This document shows positions 25,649 to 34,670 of a stretch of 64,000 bases of DNA, piece by piece (the first letter of the stretch is position 1; each line of letters starts with the position of its first letter). Source of the stretch: Streptomyces radicis (GTDB taxonomy: Bacteria > Actinomycetota > Actinomycetes > Streptomycetales > Streptomycetaceae); contig NZ_RBDY01000013.1 of NCBI RefSeq assembly GCF_003626575.1, positions 1 through 64,000 on the forward strand. Reading direction: 5' to 3'. A program made the position numbers and the translations under genes. The notes under the pieces are model-generated. The model worked only from the letters and a program-made list of their open reading frames with translations, was not told the DNA's origin and searched no databases.

Positions 25649-26347
25649 CTGGACGTCCTCCCGTTCGCCGTCGGCCGACCGCTTCTTTCGTGGTGGGTGC
25701 GGGTTACCGATGGCACCTACGGGAGGGGGGGCGTCGGGTGTGCGGCCGTCTCTGTCACCGGTCGGTGTCGTTGTGGGTTGCGACCGTTCGCCAAACGGGC
25801 GCAGGCGGATACCGCTTTGCGGGTGGCCGACTTCCGCGTGGTCGGCCGGGGTGGCGCGCACCCTTCGGGCCTGCCCTGGCCGCCGCTCTCGTCGTTCACC
25901 GCGCGCACGTTGAGCTTATGTAGCGGGCCCGGTGCTTATCTGCCACTTACGCGGGGTCGGGGCCTCTTCTGAAACGGCGCACACTTTGTGTTGAACAAAA
26001 CGTGCCTCGTGTGAAAAGAGACCCCGACCCGGCATAAGCACCACATAAGCGCCGCACTGCCGAGACGGCCTGCTACATCAGCTCGTCGGACATCAGGAAT
26101 GAAAACGCTTCGGGCGGCCAGGGCAGGCCCGAAGGGTGCGCGCCACCGCAACCGACCACCGGGAAAACGGCCGCCAAGTACGGTCGCGGCTGCGCCCGTT
26201 CGGCGAACGGTCCCGGCCAGCGACGAGAGCTACCGTTTACCGAGGCGGCCGGTCACCCGACGCCCCCTCCCCCGTAGGTGCCAGCTCTTACCCGCACCCA
26301 CCACGAAAGTGGAGGTCGGCGGACGGCGAACGGGAGGACGTCCAGCC
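25649..26347. repeat. 0.7-kb imperfect palindrome of unknown nature
   Basis: The gene-free gap 25562-26427 is organised as two diverged copies of one sequence of about 340 bp, head to head about a centre near 25,995. Matching blocks (left / right): 25649-25680 / 26313-26347; 25685-25704 / 26290-26310; 25710-25740 / 26253-26282; 25781-25804 / 26190-26212; 25850-25884 / 26113-26147 (35 bp identical); 25953-25968 / 26014-26030. The centre carries an AT-richer loop. Spacers between blocks differ, and no frame is convincingly conserved in both arms. It lies between the 5' end of the dehydrogenase operon and the 3' end of the pseudokinase gene. Confidence 0.8.
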
Positions 26348-26427
26348 AGTAGCCGCCGGGCGCTCAACGAGGCACCACGGCCGACGGCAGGAACCACCGG
26401 ACCCTCCGTGGCCGCCCGGCCCCCCGG

Positions 26428-29127
26428 CTACGGCCGGTAGCTCTCCGCCGCCGCCGTATAAATCTCGTCGAGCCGCTCACGCTGCTCCGCGGGCCCCTCG
26501 ACATACACCACGTGATACAGGCCGTCGATCAGCAACGCCCGGTTGAACGCGGTCCGTTCGCCGCCGTCGTCGCGCCAGTCGAAGATGCCCTGCGCCCACG
26601 AGATGCCGTCCTCGTAGTCCTCGTACAGGCCCGTGGAGCTGCGGTACTGGTACGCCCGGTACGGGTCGAGCTCGCGCTGGTCGCTCAGCTGGTAGTCCGT
26701 GGGCTCGGCCGCGACCTCCGCCGCGCTGTCGCGGCCCGGCACGAACAGCAGCCGCAGGCCCTCGCCCGAGTAGACGATCTGCCCGTCGCCGTTCGGCCCC
26801 TGGCGCTCCCAGCCCTCGGGGACCGTCGCCGAGAAGCCCTCCGCGTCCTGGGTCTCCATGAAACCGGCGGGTGGCGGCGCGGGCTCGGAGTCCTCCTCGG
26901 CGGGCGACGGATCCGTCGCGCCCTCCGTCGGATCGGCCGAGGGCGACGGCTCGCGCTCCTCCGCCGGAGGCGACTCGCGCCCCGCGGGCTCCTGCGACTC
27001 GGGCCCAGGCGGCGCCGAACCCCCTTCGTCGGTCCGTTCGTTGTCGGTCATGAACGCCATCACATACGCGATCGCCCCGGCCATCCCCAGCAGCACGAGC
27101 GTCAGCAGCGCGCGCCCAAGACGGCGCGGGCTGTGCTCCCCGCGCTGGCGCGGGCGCCGGCGCGGGCCGACCAACTCGCCCCGACGGCGCACGATCGGCA
27201 GCCGCCGAGGGTCGGCCGGGCGGCCCGGCTCAAGGGCGGGGGGCGCGGTGACCGTGCGCCGCCCCACCTCGGGCTCGGGCGCGCTGCGCAGCAGCGAGCG
27301 CAGCCAGCCCCGCAACTCCTCGGCGCTCAGCCGCTCGGTCGGGTCCTGCCGCAGCAGCGACTCGATGATGGGCCGCAGCGCCCCGCAGTCCTCGGCGAAC
27401 GCGGGCTGCTCCGCGCACACCGCCTGCGTCAGCTCGGCCGCCGACTCCTCGGGGTAGGGCGGATAGCCCTGGACCGCGCGGAACAGCAGCGCGCCGAGCG
27501 CCCAGAAGTCGGCCGGGGGGCCGACGGGCGGCGCGAGCCGCCAGTTCGCGTACACCGGGCCCGCCTGCTCAGGCGCCCAGCGCTCGGTGACGGCGCCCAC
27601 GGTGGCGATGCGCGCCTGGCGCGCGCGCTCGGCGGCCCTGGCGCTGTCGGGGCCCCGGTAACGGTCGTCCCCGCCCGCCCCCGGCATGGGAACGGACACC
27701 GTCGACGGCGCGGGCGCCCCCGCCGGGACCTGGATGGACACGGTCGACGGCGGCTGCGCGGGCGGCCCCGCCTGGGGCTGCTGCGGCTGACGCTGCGGAG
27801 GCGGCGCCTGACGGGGCGTGGGCTCCCAGCCCGTCCGCACCGGATGCGTAGGCCGCCCGGCGCCCGGCAGCTCGGTCGGCCCGGTGCCCGCGCGCTGCGC
27901 CGCACCGGCCTGGGTGCCCGCCCGGTACGCCGCGATCGCGCCGCTGCGCGCGGCCCGCTCGGCCGCCGTGGGCGGGCGCGCCCCGCGCTCGGGCGCGGCG
28001 CCGCCCTCGAAGTCCCAGGAGGCGGGCAGCCGTTCACCCGTCTCGGGCCCCGACCCGCCGCCCTGCTGCCGCATGCGCGCGACAAAGCCGCTCGTGCCGT
28101 CGCCCCCTGGGTGCGGCGGCGGCTCCTGGCCCCCGTCCTCCACCCGGGGAACGGCCCCGGTGTCCCAACGGCGGTACGCGTCCGGCACCGGCCCACCCCG
28201 CGGCCCCGCACCCGAAGCCCCGGAAGGACCCGAAGGCGCCGCGGGCTCCGTCCCCCACGGCTCGCCCCGCGAAGGTCCCTGGACGGGCTCGCGCGGCTGG
28301 AACCCCGGCGGCAGCCCGCCCTGCTCGCGCACGCGCGCCGCCAGCTGCCCCGGTGTCTCGGCGCCGGGCGGCAGCGGCGGACCCTGCGCGGGCCCGGGCT
28401 GCGGGCGTTGCAACGCCTCGGACTGCGGCGGCATGTGGGGCGGCAACGGGCCGCCCTGCGGCGGCGCCTGAGGCGGCGGCGCCTGCTGCTGCGGGGCGCG
28501 CGGCCCCGCCGCGAACGTGTCGGGCACGTCCGAGGGCAGCGGGTCGTACCCGCACAGCACCTCCTCGGCCGCGCCCGCGGCCAGCCCGGTCAGCACCGCG
28601 CGGCCGTCCTCGCAGATCAGCACGGTGCGCGCCGTGACGTTGCGGTGGGTCCAGCCCTGCGCGTGCACGATGCGCAGCGCGGCCAGCACGTCGGCGGCCA
28701 CCTCGGCCGCGCGGAACGGGCCGAGCCGCTCCTCCGCCAGCATCGCGGCCAGCGGCCTCGCGGGCACTAATTCGCTGACGATCCAGAGCCCGTCGCCCTG
28801 CACGAAGACGTCGAAGACCTGGTCGAGCCTCGGGTGGTCGGGCAGCCTTGCCGCCGCCGCGGCGGCCTCGACGGCGCGCCGCACCACCGGGTCGTCGGGC
28901 TGACGGGTCGCCCGCTCGCTCCCACCCCGCACCACCGCCGGACGGGCCCTGCCGACCTCGTCGAGCGTCTCCGCCTCGACGACCTCGGGCAACGGCACCT
29001 GCCGCACCAGGACTTCCTGGCCACTTGCGGTGTCAAAGGCCCGTGACTCGATGAGCTCGAACTCGTCCGAGGGAGTCCTCGGGAGCCGATAACGATCTGC
29101 CAGAAGCCGTCCCGCATAACTTTCCAC
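26428..29127 (-). CDS. Membrane-anchored Ser/Thr pseudokinase
   Basis: 899 residues. The N-terminal kinase-fold domain is degenerate: the ATP-anchoring Lys is Arg (EVLVRQV), the catalytic HRD is HRN (GWTHRNVTARTVLI), and DFG is replaced (RAVLTGLA). A 300-residue Pro/Gln/Gly-rich insertion splits the fold, and the C-lobe returns at VYANWRLAPPVGPPADFWAL. One membrane segment (RALLTLVLLGMAGAIAYVMA) leads to a Ser/Pro/Glu linker and an extracytoplasmic domain (PAGFMETQDAEGFSATVPEG onward). The start is GTG 29127. It sits directly downstream of an active kinase with the same layout, so a scaffold or regulator role is likely. Confidence 0.85.
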   Translation of the reverse strand: MESYAGRLLADRYRLPRTPSDEFELIESRAFDTASGQEVLVRQVPLPEVVEAETLDEVGRARPAVVRGGSERATRQPDDPVVRRAVEAAAAAARLPDHPRLDQVFDVFVQGDGLWIVSELVPARPLAAMLAEERLGPFRAAEVAADVLAALRIVHAQGWTHRNVTARTVLICEDGRAVLTGLAAGAAEEVLCGYDPLPSDVPDTFAAGPRAPQQQAPPPQAPPQGGPLPPHMPPQSEALQRPQPGPAQGPPLPPGAETPGQLAARVREQGGLPPGFQPREPVQGPSRGEPWGTEPAAPSGPSGASGAGPRGGPVPDAYRRWDTGAVPRVEDGGQEPPPHPGGDGTSGFVARMRQQGGGSGPETGERLPASWDFEGGAAPERGARPPTAAERAARSGAIAAYRAGTQAGAAQRAGTGPTELPGAGRPTHPVRTGWEPTPRQAPPPQRQPQQPQAGPPAQPPSTVSIQVPAGAPAPSTVSVPMPGAGGDDRYRGPDSARAAERARQARIATVGAVTERWAPEQAGPVYANWRLAPPVGPPADFWALGALLFRAVQGYPPYPEESAAELTQAVCAEQPAFAEDCGALRPIIESLLRQDPTERLSAEELRGWLRSLLRSAPEPEVGRRTVTAPPALEPGRPADPRRLPIVRRRGELVGPRRRPRQRGEHSPRRLGRALLTLVLLGMAGAIAYVMAFMTDNERTDEGGSAPPGPESQEPAGRESPPAEEREPSPSADPTEGATDPSPAEEDSEPAPPPAGFMETQDAEGFSATVPEGWERQGPNGDGQIVYSGEGLRLLFVPGRDSAAEVAAEPTDYQLSDQRELDPYRAYQYRSSTGLYEDYEDGISWAQGIFDWRDDGGERTAFNRALLIDGLYHVVYVEGPAEQRERLDEIYTAAAESYRP

Positions 29128-29229
29128 GATGCCTCCCCACCGCGTGCGAGCCCCCCGCGCCGGATCCGGCCTCTCACCATACGCGCCTGGGCTACCCCGC
29201 GGCTACGGTCCGTCAACTGCTGATAATGC

Positions 29230-31377
29230 TCAGTCCAAGGGCTGGAACGTCGCGAAGGCCGTCTCGCGCAACGTGCGGCACGCGTCGCCGTTCCACTCGT
29301 CCTCGGGGCAGGTGATCATGATCGCGTAGCCGTGACTGTCGTCTATTCGGAAACCTCTGTTCAGTACGTGGACACCCGTACCCCCTTCGGTGCGCAGGAA
29401 CTCCCAGTCGGCGACGGTGGGATAGTCCCGCCACTCGACGGTCTCGATCGAGAGGCGCTCGTAGTCGTTGCTGTTCCCGCGGACGGCGGGCTCGAGGGCG
29501 CGCCACGAGGCCTCGGCGTCGTCCTGGGGGTTGCTGTTGAAGTCGACCTGCACCTTGGGGCCTTGGCGGTCGGGGGCGCTGTAGATGCCCCCGGAGTTCT
29601 GGCCGGCTATGTCGACGCGCTGCCAGCCCTGCGGCAGTGACATCCGGAAGTTGAAGTCGGCGTCGACGACCTCGTCGTACCCGGCGGGGGTGCCGGGGAG
29701 CGAGGCGTCGGGGTCGGCCTCGGGCTCGGTGCCTGGCGGCCCGCCCTCGTCGGCCGACGGATCCTCGTCGGCCGACTCCCCCGGGTCCCCCGCGTCCCCT
29801 GCGTCGCCGGAGTCGTCGGCCGGGGGGTCCTCCTGCGCCGGACCGTTCTCGGCGTTCTCCTCGTCGTCGGCCGGGGGGCTGGCGGGCTCCTCCGTGGTCC
29901 CTTGGCCGCCGGTCTCGCCGTCGTCGTCGCCGCCGAGCGTCGCGGCCAGGGCGGCGCCGATCAGCGCGAGGACCGCGACCACGACGGCCGCGATGACCAA
30001 GGTGCGCCGACGCCCCGCGGCGAGGCGCGCGCGGTACGTCGTGGTCGTGCTCGACGAGCCGTCGCCCGGCTCCGGGGTCGGGGCGTCGGAGGCCGGGGCC
30101 GCCACCGGGACCGCCGGGGTGGGCGCGGGCGTCGGGGCCGGGTCGGCAGCCGACCCCTTCCCCTTGCCCGGCCGCTCGGCGAGGCCGACCACCAGGGTCT
30201 TCCCCGCGTCCGCGGCCTTCTCCCTCTCGGCCTTCTCGGCTTTCTCGGCCTTCTCCGCGCTCTCCGCCTCGGCCAGCGCGGCCGTGAGCAGCCGTCTGGT
30301 CTCCGGCTCGTCGAGCCGCGCGGCCGGGTCCTTCTTGAGCAGCCCGGTCACCACGGCGGTCAACGGGCCCGCCCGGCGCGGCGCGGGCACCGGGTCGTGC
30401 ATGACGGCGGCCAGCGTGGCGATCGCGCCACCCTCGTCGTAGGGCGGGCGGCCCTCGACGCAGCAGAACAACAGCGCGCCGAGGGACCACAGATCGGCGG
30501 GCGGGCCCGGCTGCTGGCCCCTGGCGCGCTCGGGCGAGATGTAGGAGGGCGCGCCGACGAGCATGCCGGTGGAGGTGATCGACGGGTCGCCCTCGACCTT
30601 GGCGATGCCGAAGTCGGTGAGGACGACGCGCCCGTCCTCGTCGGCGATGAGAACGTTCGACGGCTTGACGTCGCGGTGCAGGATGCCGCCGGTGTGCGCG
30701 GCGCGCAGCACGTCGAGGACGGCGAGGCCGATCGCGGCGGCGCGCGCGGGCGGCATCGGCCCGTCGCGGCGCACGATGTCGGCGAGCGAGCGCCCCTCGA
30801 TCAGCTCCATCACGATCCACGGCCGCGAGCCCTCGTCCACCACGTCGTAGATGGTGACGACGCCCCTGCTGCGGATCTTGGCGATCGCCTTCGCCTCGCG
30901 CAGGGTGCGCGTGATCATGCGCTTGCGCTCGCCGTCGTCGACGCCGGGCGGCAGCCGCAGCTCCTTCACCGCGACCTCGCGGCCCAGGATCTCGTCGGTG
31001 GCGTGCCAGACGGTGCCCATGCCGCCACGGCCCACGACGGCGCCGAGGCGGTAACGCCCGTTGAGCAGGCGGGCACTTGACCGCTCCACCGCCACCGTCG
31101 TCTCAGGGGACGCGTCGTCATCCGGCGCGTCCGCGGCGACGGCCCCGTCCGACACCTCGTCCGACGCCCCGTCCGACACCTCGTCAGCCTCCGCGCCCCC
31201 GGCGCGCGCCGAAGCGTCGCGCGACGCGTCGCCGCGCGGCTCGATGCGCGGATCGGCGCGCGGCTCATCGCGCGCGCCCGCGTCGCCCGCCTCGGCCCCG
31301 GCACCCGCGTCCGGCGCCTCGCGCGCCTCGTTCTTCGGGGCGTTCCGCGCCTCGGTGTCCCCGTTGTCTTGGCCCAT
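29230..31377 (-). CDS. Membrane Ser/Thr protein kinase (PASTA-less, PknB-like)
   Basis: 715 residues. An acidic, low-complexity N-terminal extension of about 100 residues precedes a complete kinase domain: GRGGMGTVWHATDEILGREV, the Lys in VAVKEL, HRDVKPSN, TDFGIAK and the activation segment GAPSYISPE. After an Ala/Glu/Lys stretch comes a membrane helix (TLVIAAVVVAVLALIGAALA), an acidic linker and an outer domain similar to that of the neighbouring pseudokinase (NFRMSLPQGWQRVDIAG). ATG 31377 has GGAGGGGACGC just upstream and is preferred to ATG 31413. It probably signals wall or growth state. Confidence 0.92.
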   Translation of the reverse strand: MGQDNGDTEARNAPKNEAREAPDAGAGAEAGDAGARDEPRADPRIEPRGDASRDASARAGGAEADEVSDGASDEVSDGAVAADAPDDDASPETTVAVERSSARLLNGRYRLGAVVGRGGMGTVWHATDEILGREVAVKELRLPPGVDDGERKRMITRTLREAKAIAKIRSRGVVTIYDVVDEGSRPWIVMELIEGRSLADIVRRDGPMPPARAAAIGLAVLDVLRAAHTGGILHRDVKPSNVLIADEDGRVVLTDFGIAKVEGDPSITSTGMLVGAPSYISPERARGQQPGPPADLWSLGALLFCCVEGRPPYDEGGAIATLAAVMHDPVPAPRRAGPLTAVVTGLLKKDPAARLDEPETRRLLTAALAEAESAEKAEKAEKAEREKAADAGKTLVVGLAERPGKGKGSAADPAPTPAPTPAVPVAAPASDAPTPEPGDGSSSTTTTYRARLAAGRRRTLVIAAVVVAVLALIGAALAATLGGDDDGETGGQGTTEEPASPPADDEENAENGPAQEDPPADDSGDAGDAGDPGESADEDPSADEGGPPGTEPEADPDASLPGTPAGYDEVVDADFNFRMSLPQGWQRVDIAGQNSGGIYSAPDRQGPKVQVDFNSNPQDDAEASWRALEPAVRGNSNDYERLSIETVEWRDYPTVADWEFLRTEGGTGVHVLNRGFRIDDSHGYAIMITCPEDEWNGDACRTLRETAFATFQPLD

Positions 31378-31494
31378 GCGTCCCCTCCGGCTTCCCCGGC
31401 CATTGTCACCCATTCCGCCGACACCGGGGTGACCGGGCGCATCACGCCATCGCTACGGCATCACCACCGCGGCCTCGGGCCGCTCACCGTTGCC

Positions 31495-33201
31495 TCACAG
31501 CGGCACGGTGTCGGGCGCCCCCAACCTGGCCGCGTCCGCCGTCTGGTCGTCCGGCTGGAGCTGTGACTCGCGCTCGGCCTCGACCCGCTTCCTGTAGTGC
31601 TCCACCTCGCGTTCAACCTGGTCGGGCGTCCAGCCGAGCACCCCGCCCATCAGCTCGGCGCACTCGTGCGCGCTGCGCGTCCCGCGGTCGAACGTCTCGA
31701 TCGAGATCCGCGTCCTGCGCGTGAGCACGTCCTCGAGGTGCCGGGCGCCCTCGTGCGAACAGGCGTACACGATCTCGGCCTTGAGGTAGTCGTCGGCCGC
31801 GGGCAGCGGCTCGCCGAGCCTGGGGTCACCGGCGATCAGGTCGAGCAGCTCCTCCGTCAACGAGCCGTACCGCCGCAGCAGATGCTCGACCCGCGCCTCG
31901 TGCAGCCCGACGCGCGTGGCGAGCCTGGCCCTGGCGTTCCACAGCGCGTGGAAGCCCTCGGCGCCCGCGAGGCGCACCTCCTCGGTGCAGCACGCCGCGA
32001 CGCGCTGGTCGAGGCCGTGCACGGCCGCGTCGACCGCGTCCTTCGCCATGACGCGGTAGGTCGTGTACTTGCCGCCCGCGACGACCACGAGCCCCGGCAC
32101 GGGGTGCGCCACCGTGTGCTCGCGCGACAGCTTGCTCGTGGCGTCCGACTCCCCGGCGAGCAGCGGGCGCAGCCCGGCGTAGACGCCCTCGACGTCGTCG
32201 CGGGTCAGCGGAACGGCGAGCACGGCGTTGATGTGGTCGAGCAGGTAGTCGATGTCGGCGCTCGATGCCGCGGGGTGCGCCTTGTCGAGGTCCCACGCGG
32301 TGTCCGTCGTGCCGATGATCCAGTGCCTGCCCCACGGGATGACGAACAGCACGCTCGTCTCGGTGCGCAGGATCAGCCCGGTCGCCGAGTGGATGCGGTC
32401 CTTGGGCACCACCAGGTGGATGCCCTTGGACGCGCGCACATGGAACTGCCCCCGCTCCGCGATCATCGCCTGGGTGTCGTCGGTCCACACCCCGGTGGCG
32501 TTGACGACCTGCTTGGCCCGCACCTCGTACGTGCCGTTCTCCTCCAGGTCCCGCACCCGCACGCCCACGACGCGCTCCCCCTCGCGCAGAAACTCCGTCA
32601 CCCGCGCGCGGTTGGCCACGTGCGCCCCGAAGCCCGCCGCGGTGCGCACCAGCGTGGCGACGTAGCGCGCGTCGTCCATCTGGGCGTCGTAGTACTGCAA
32701 CGCCCCGACCAGCGCGTCCTTCTTCAGCGCCGGCGCGACCCGCAGCGCGCCGCGGCGCGAGAGGTGCCGGTGGTGGGGCAGCCCGCCGGTGCGGCCCGAC
32801 GAACGCGCCATCAGGTCGTACATCGCGACGCCAGTGCCCGCGTAGACGCGCTCCCACGCACGGTGCTTGAGCGGATAGAGGAACGGCACGGGCCGCACCA
32901 GGTGCGGGGCGATGCGGTCGAGCAGCAGGCCGCGCTCCTTGAGCGCCTCGCGGACCAGCCCGAAGTCCAGCATCTCCAGGTAACGCAGCCCGCCGTGGAT
33001 GAGCTTGCTCGACCTGCTCGAGGTGCCCGAGGCCCAGTCCCGCGCCTCGAGAAGCCCCGTGGACAGCCCTCTGGTCACCGCGTCGAGGGCGGTGCCCGCC
33101 CCGACGATGCCTCCTCCGATCACGAGCACGTCGAGCTCGCGCTCCGACATCCCGGCCAGTGCCTCGGTCCGCTGTTCGGGCCCCAGTGCGACTGTCCTCA
33201 C
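31495..33201 (-). CDS. glpD: Glycerol-3-phosphate dehydrogenase (aerobic)
   Basis: 568 residues, FAD-dependent, membrane-associated. The FAD motif is VLVIGGGIVGAGTALDAVTR, followed by SGTSSRSSKLIHGGLRYLE typical of GlpD; the C-terminal GlpD domain is present. It oxidises sn-glycerol-3-phosphate to dihydroxyacetone phosphate, passing electrons to quinone. The GTG start has GAGGAGGCAGGC upstream. No glpF or glpK lies next to it, unlike in many other loci. Confidence 0.95.
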   Translation of the reverse strand: MRTVALGPEQRTEALAGMSERELDVLVIGGGIVGAGTALDAVTRGLSTGLLEARDWASGTSSRSSKLIHGGLRYLEMLDFGLVREALKERGLLLDRIAPHLVRPVPFLYPLKHRAWERVYAGTGVAMYDLMARSSGRTGGLPHHRHLSRRGALRVAPALKKDALVGALQYYDAQMDDARYVATLVRTAAGFGAHVANRARVTEFLREGERVVGVRVRDLEENGTYEVRAKQVVNATGVWTDDTQAMIAERGQFHVRASKGIHLVVPKDRIHSATGLILRTETSVLFVIPWGRHWIIGTTDTAWDLDKAHPAASSADIDYLLDHINAVLAVPLTRDDVEGVYAGLRPLLAGESDATSKLSREHTVAHPVPGLVVVAGGKYTTYRVMAKDAVDAAVHGLDQRVAACCTEEVRLAGAEGFHALWNARARLATRVGLHEARVEHLLRRYGSLTEELLDLIAGDPRLGEPLPAADDYLKAEIVYACSHEGARHLEDVLTRRTRISIETFDRGTRSAHECAELMGGVLGWTPDQVEREVEHYRKRVEAERESQLQPDDQTADAARLGAPDTVPL

Positions 33202-33401
33202 GCCTGCCTCCTCATCGGCCGCTCCGCCAGTGTGGGTGTCACTCGCTCGCTCGCCTGCTCGTTCGGGTCATGTCCCGCTAACGATGCTCCCCCATTTCCG
33301 CCGCTTTGGCGCGCCATCGATCCACCCCGGCGGTCAATCGGCTACATCTGTCATATATGCCCCTAAGCAGACAGACCGGGCAGAAGGGAGCCGTGCCGCG
33401 T

Positions 33402-34637
33402 ATGCCCGCCGATCTCGCGGTTCTCGGCCTTGAGCAGCTGGGACTGCCCGCCGCCCAGGCCGCCACCGCCGCCGGAGTCGCCACCGTCGGCTTCACCCCC
33501 GAGCACGCCACCGCCACGTGGCTGAACGCGGGTCGCGCCCCCGCCGGTGGCGCGCTCTCCGCCGCCGAGTTGCGCCGCATGCTGGCCACCGGCTTCCGCG
33601 CCACCAGCGACCCGGCGGTGCTCGGCCGGGTCCGCACGGCGCTCATCTGCGCCCCCACGCCCCCGGGCGCCGGGCGCGCGCCGGACCTGGGCGCCCTGCG
33701 CGCCGTCACCGAGGCACTCGCCGCGCACCTGCGCCCGCGCACCCTGGTCGTGGTGGAGTCCGCCGTCCACCCCGGCACCACCCACGACGTCGTGCGCCCC
33801 CTCCTCGAACGCGGCTCCGGGCTGCGCGCCGGGCGCGACTTCCATCTCGCCTGCGCTCCGGGGCGCGGCGACCCCGGCGGGCGCGCCCCCGGCAGCGCCC
33901 CCCGCGTCATCGGCGGCCTCACCCCCGCCTGCACCGAGGCCGCCGCCGCGTTCTACGGCCGCCTCACCGACAAGGTGGTGCGCGCGAAGGGCGTGGCCGA
34001 GGCCGAGGCCGTCAAGGTCCTCGAGACCAACTTCCGGCACGTCAACACCGCGCTCGTCAACGAGATGGCCGTGCTCTGCCACGATGTGGGCATCGACCTG
34101 TGGGACGTGGTCCGCTGCGCGGAGACCCGCCCCCACGGCCCCGCCCCGTTCCGCCCGGGGCCCGGCGTCGGCGGCCACGCCGCGCCGATGGACCCCGGCG
34201 GGCGACTGCGGCTCGTGGGCCTCGCGCGCGAGGTCAACGAGCGCATGCCGCGTTACGTCACCGAACGCGCCGCCGCTCTGCTCAACGAGCACGGCAAGTC
34301 CGCGCGCGGCGCCCGCGTCCTCCTGCTCGGCGTCACCCACACGCCCGACGTGCCCGACCTGCCCGACGAGGAGGCCACCCCGGCCCATGAGATCGCCACG
34401 CGGCTGATGGCCCTGGGAGCCCAACTCACCTACCACGACCCGCTGGTGGCGCGGTGGCGCGTCGCGGGCCACCCGATCCCACGCGCCGTCGCGCTCTACG
34501 AGGCCGCCGCCGACGCCGACCTCACGCTGCTCCTCCAGCCGCACGCCACCTATGACCTCCAGGGCCTCGCCGCCAAGGCCCCCCTGCTGCTCGACACCCG
34601 GGGCGCGACCCCCGCGGGGGCCGCCCACCGGTTGTGA
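33402..34637 (+). CDS. Nucleotide-sugar-dehydrogenase-like protein without the catalytic Cys
   Basis: 411 residues of the UDP-glucose/GDP-mannose dehydrogenase superfamily: Rossmann N-domain, the helix with VKVLETNFRHVNTALVNEMA, and C-domain (ARGARVLLLGVTHTPDVPDL). The catalytic motif, normally GGHCxPxDP, reads GPGVGGHAAPMDPGG, with Ala in place of Cys, and the N-terminal glycine motif is also altered (LGLEQLGLPAA). From memory, streptomycete orthologues share the Ala, so this is probably an inherited non-classical function. ATG 33402 matches the family start; GTG 33393 is an alternative. Confidence 0.8.
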   Translation: MPADLAVLGLEQLGLPAAQAATAAGVATVGFTPEHATATWLNAGRAPAGGALSAAELRRMLATGFRATSDPAVLGRVRTALICAPTPPGAGRAPDLGALRAVTEALAAHLRPRTLVVVESAVHPGTTHDVVRPLLERGSGLRAGRDFHLACAPGRGDPGGRAPGSAPRVIGGLTPACTEAAAAFYGRLTDKVVRAKGVAEAEAVKVLETNFRHVNTALVNEMAVLCHDVGIDLWDVVRCAETRPHGPAPFRPGPGVGGHAAPMDPGGRLRLVGLAREVNERMPRYVTERAAALLNEHGKSARGARVLLLGVTHTPDVPDLPDEEATPAHEIATRLMALGAQLTYHDPLVARWRVAGHPIPRAVALYEAAADADLTLLLQPHATYDLQGLAAKAPLLLDTRGATPAGAAHRL

Positions 34638-34670
34638 GGCCCCAGACCCTTCGCCTACGGTGCAGGGCCC

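Noticed and set aside
25936..26151. Small protein gene inside the 0.7-kb palindrome
   Set aside because: The open frame is not maintained in the other arm and lacks a ribosome-binding site; the conserved blocks do not follow codon periodicity.
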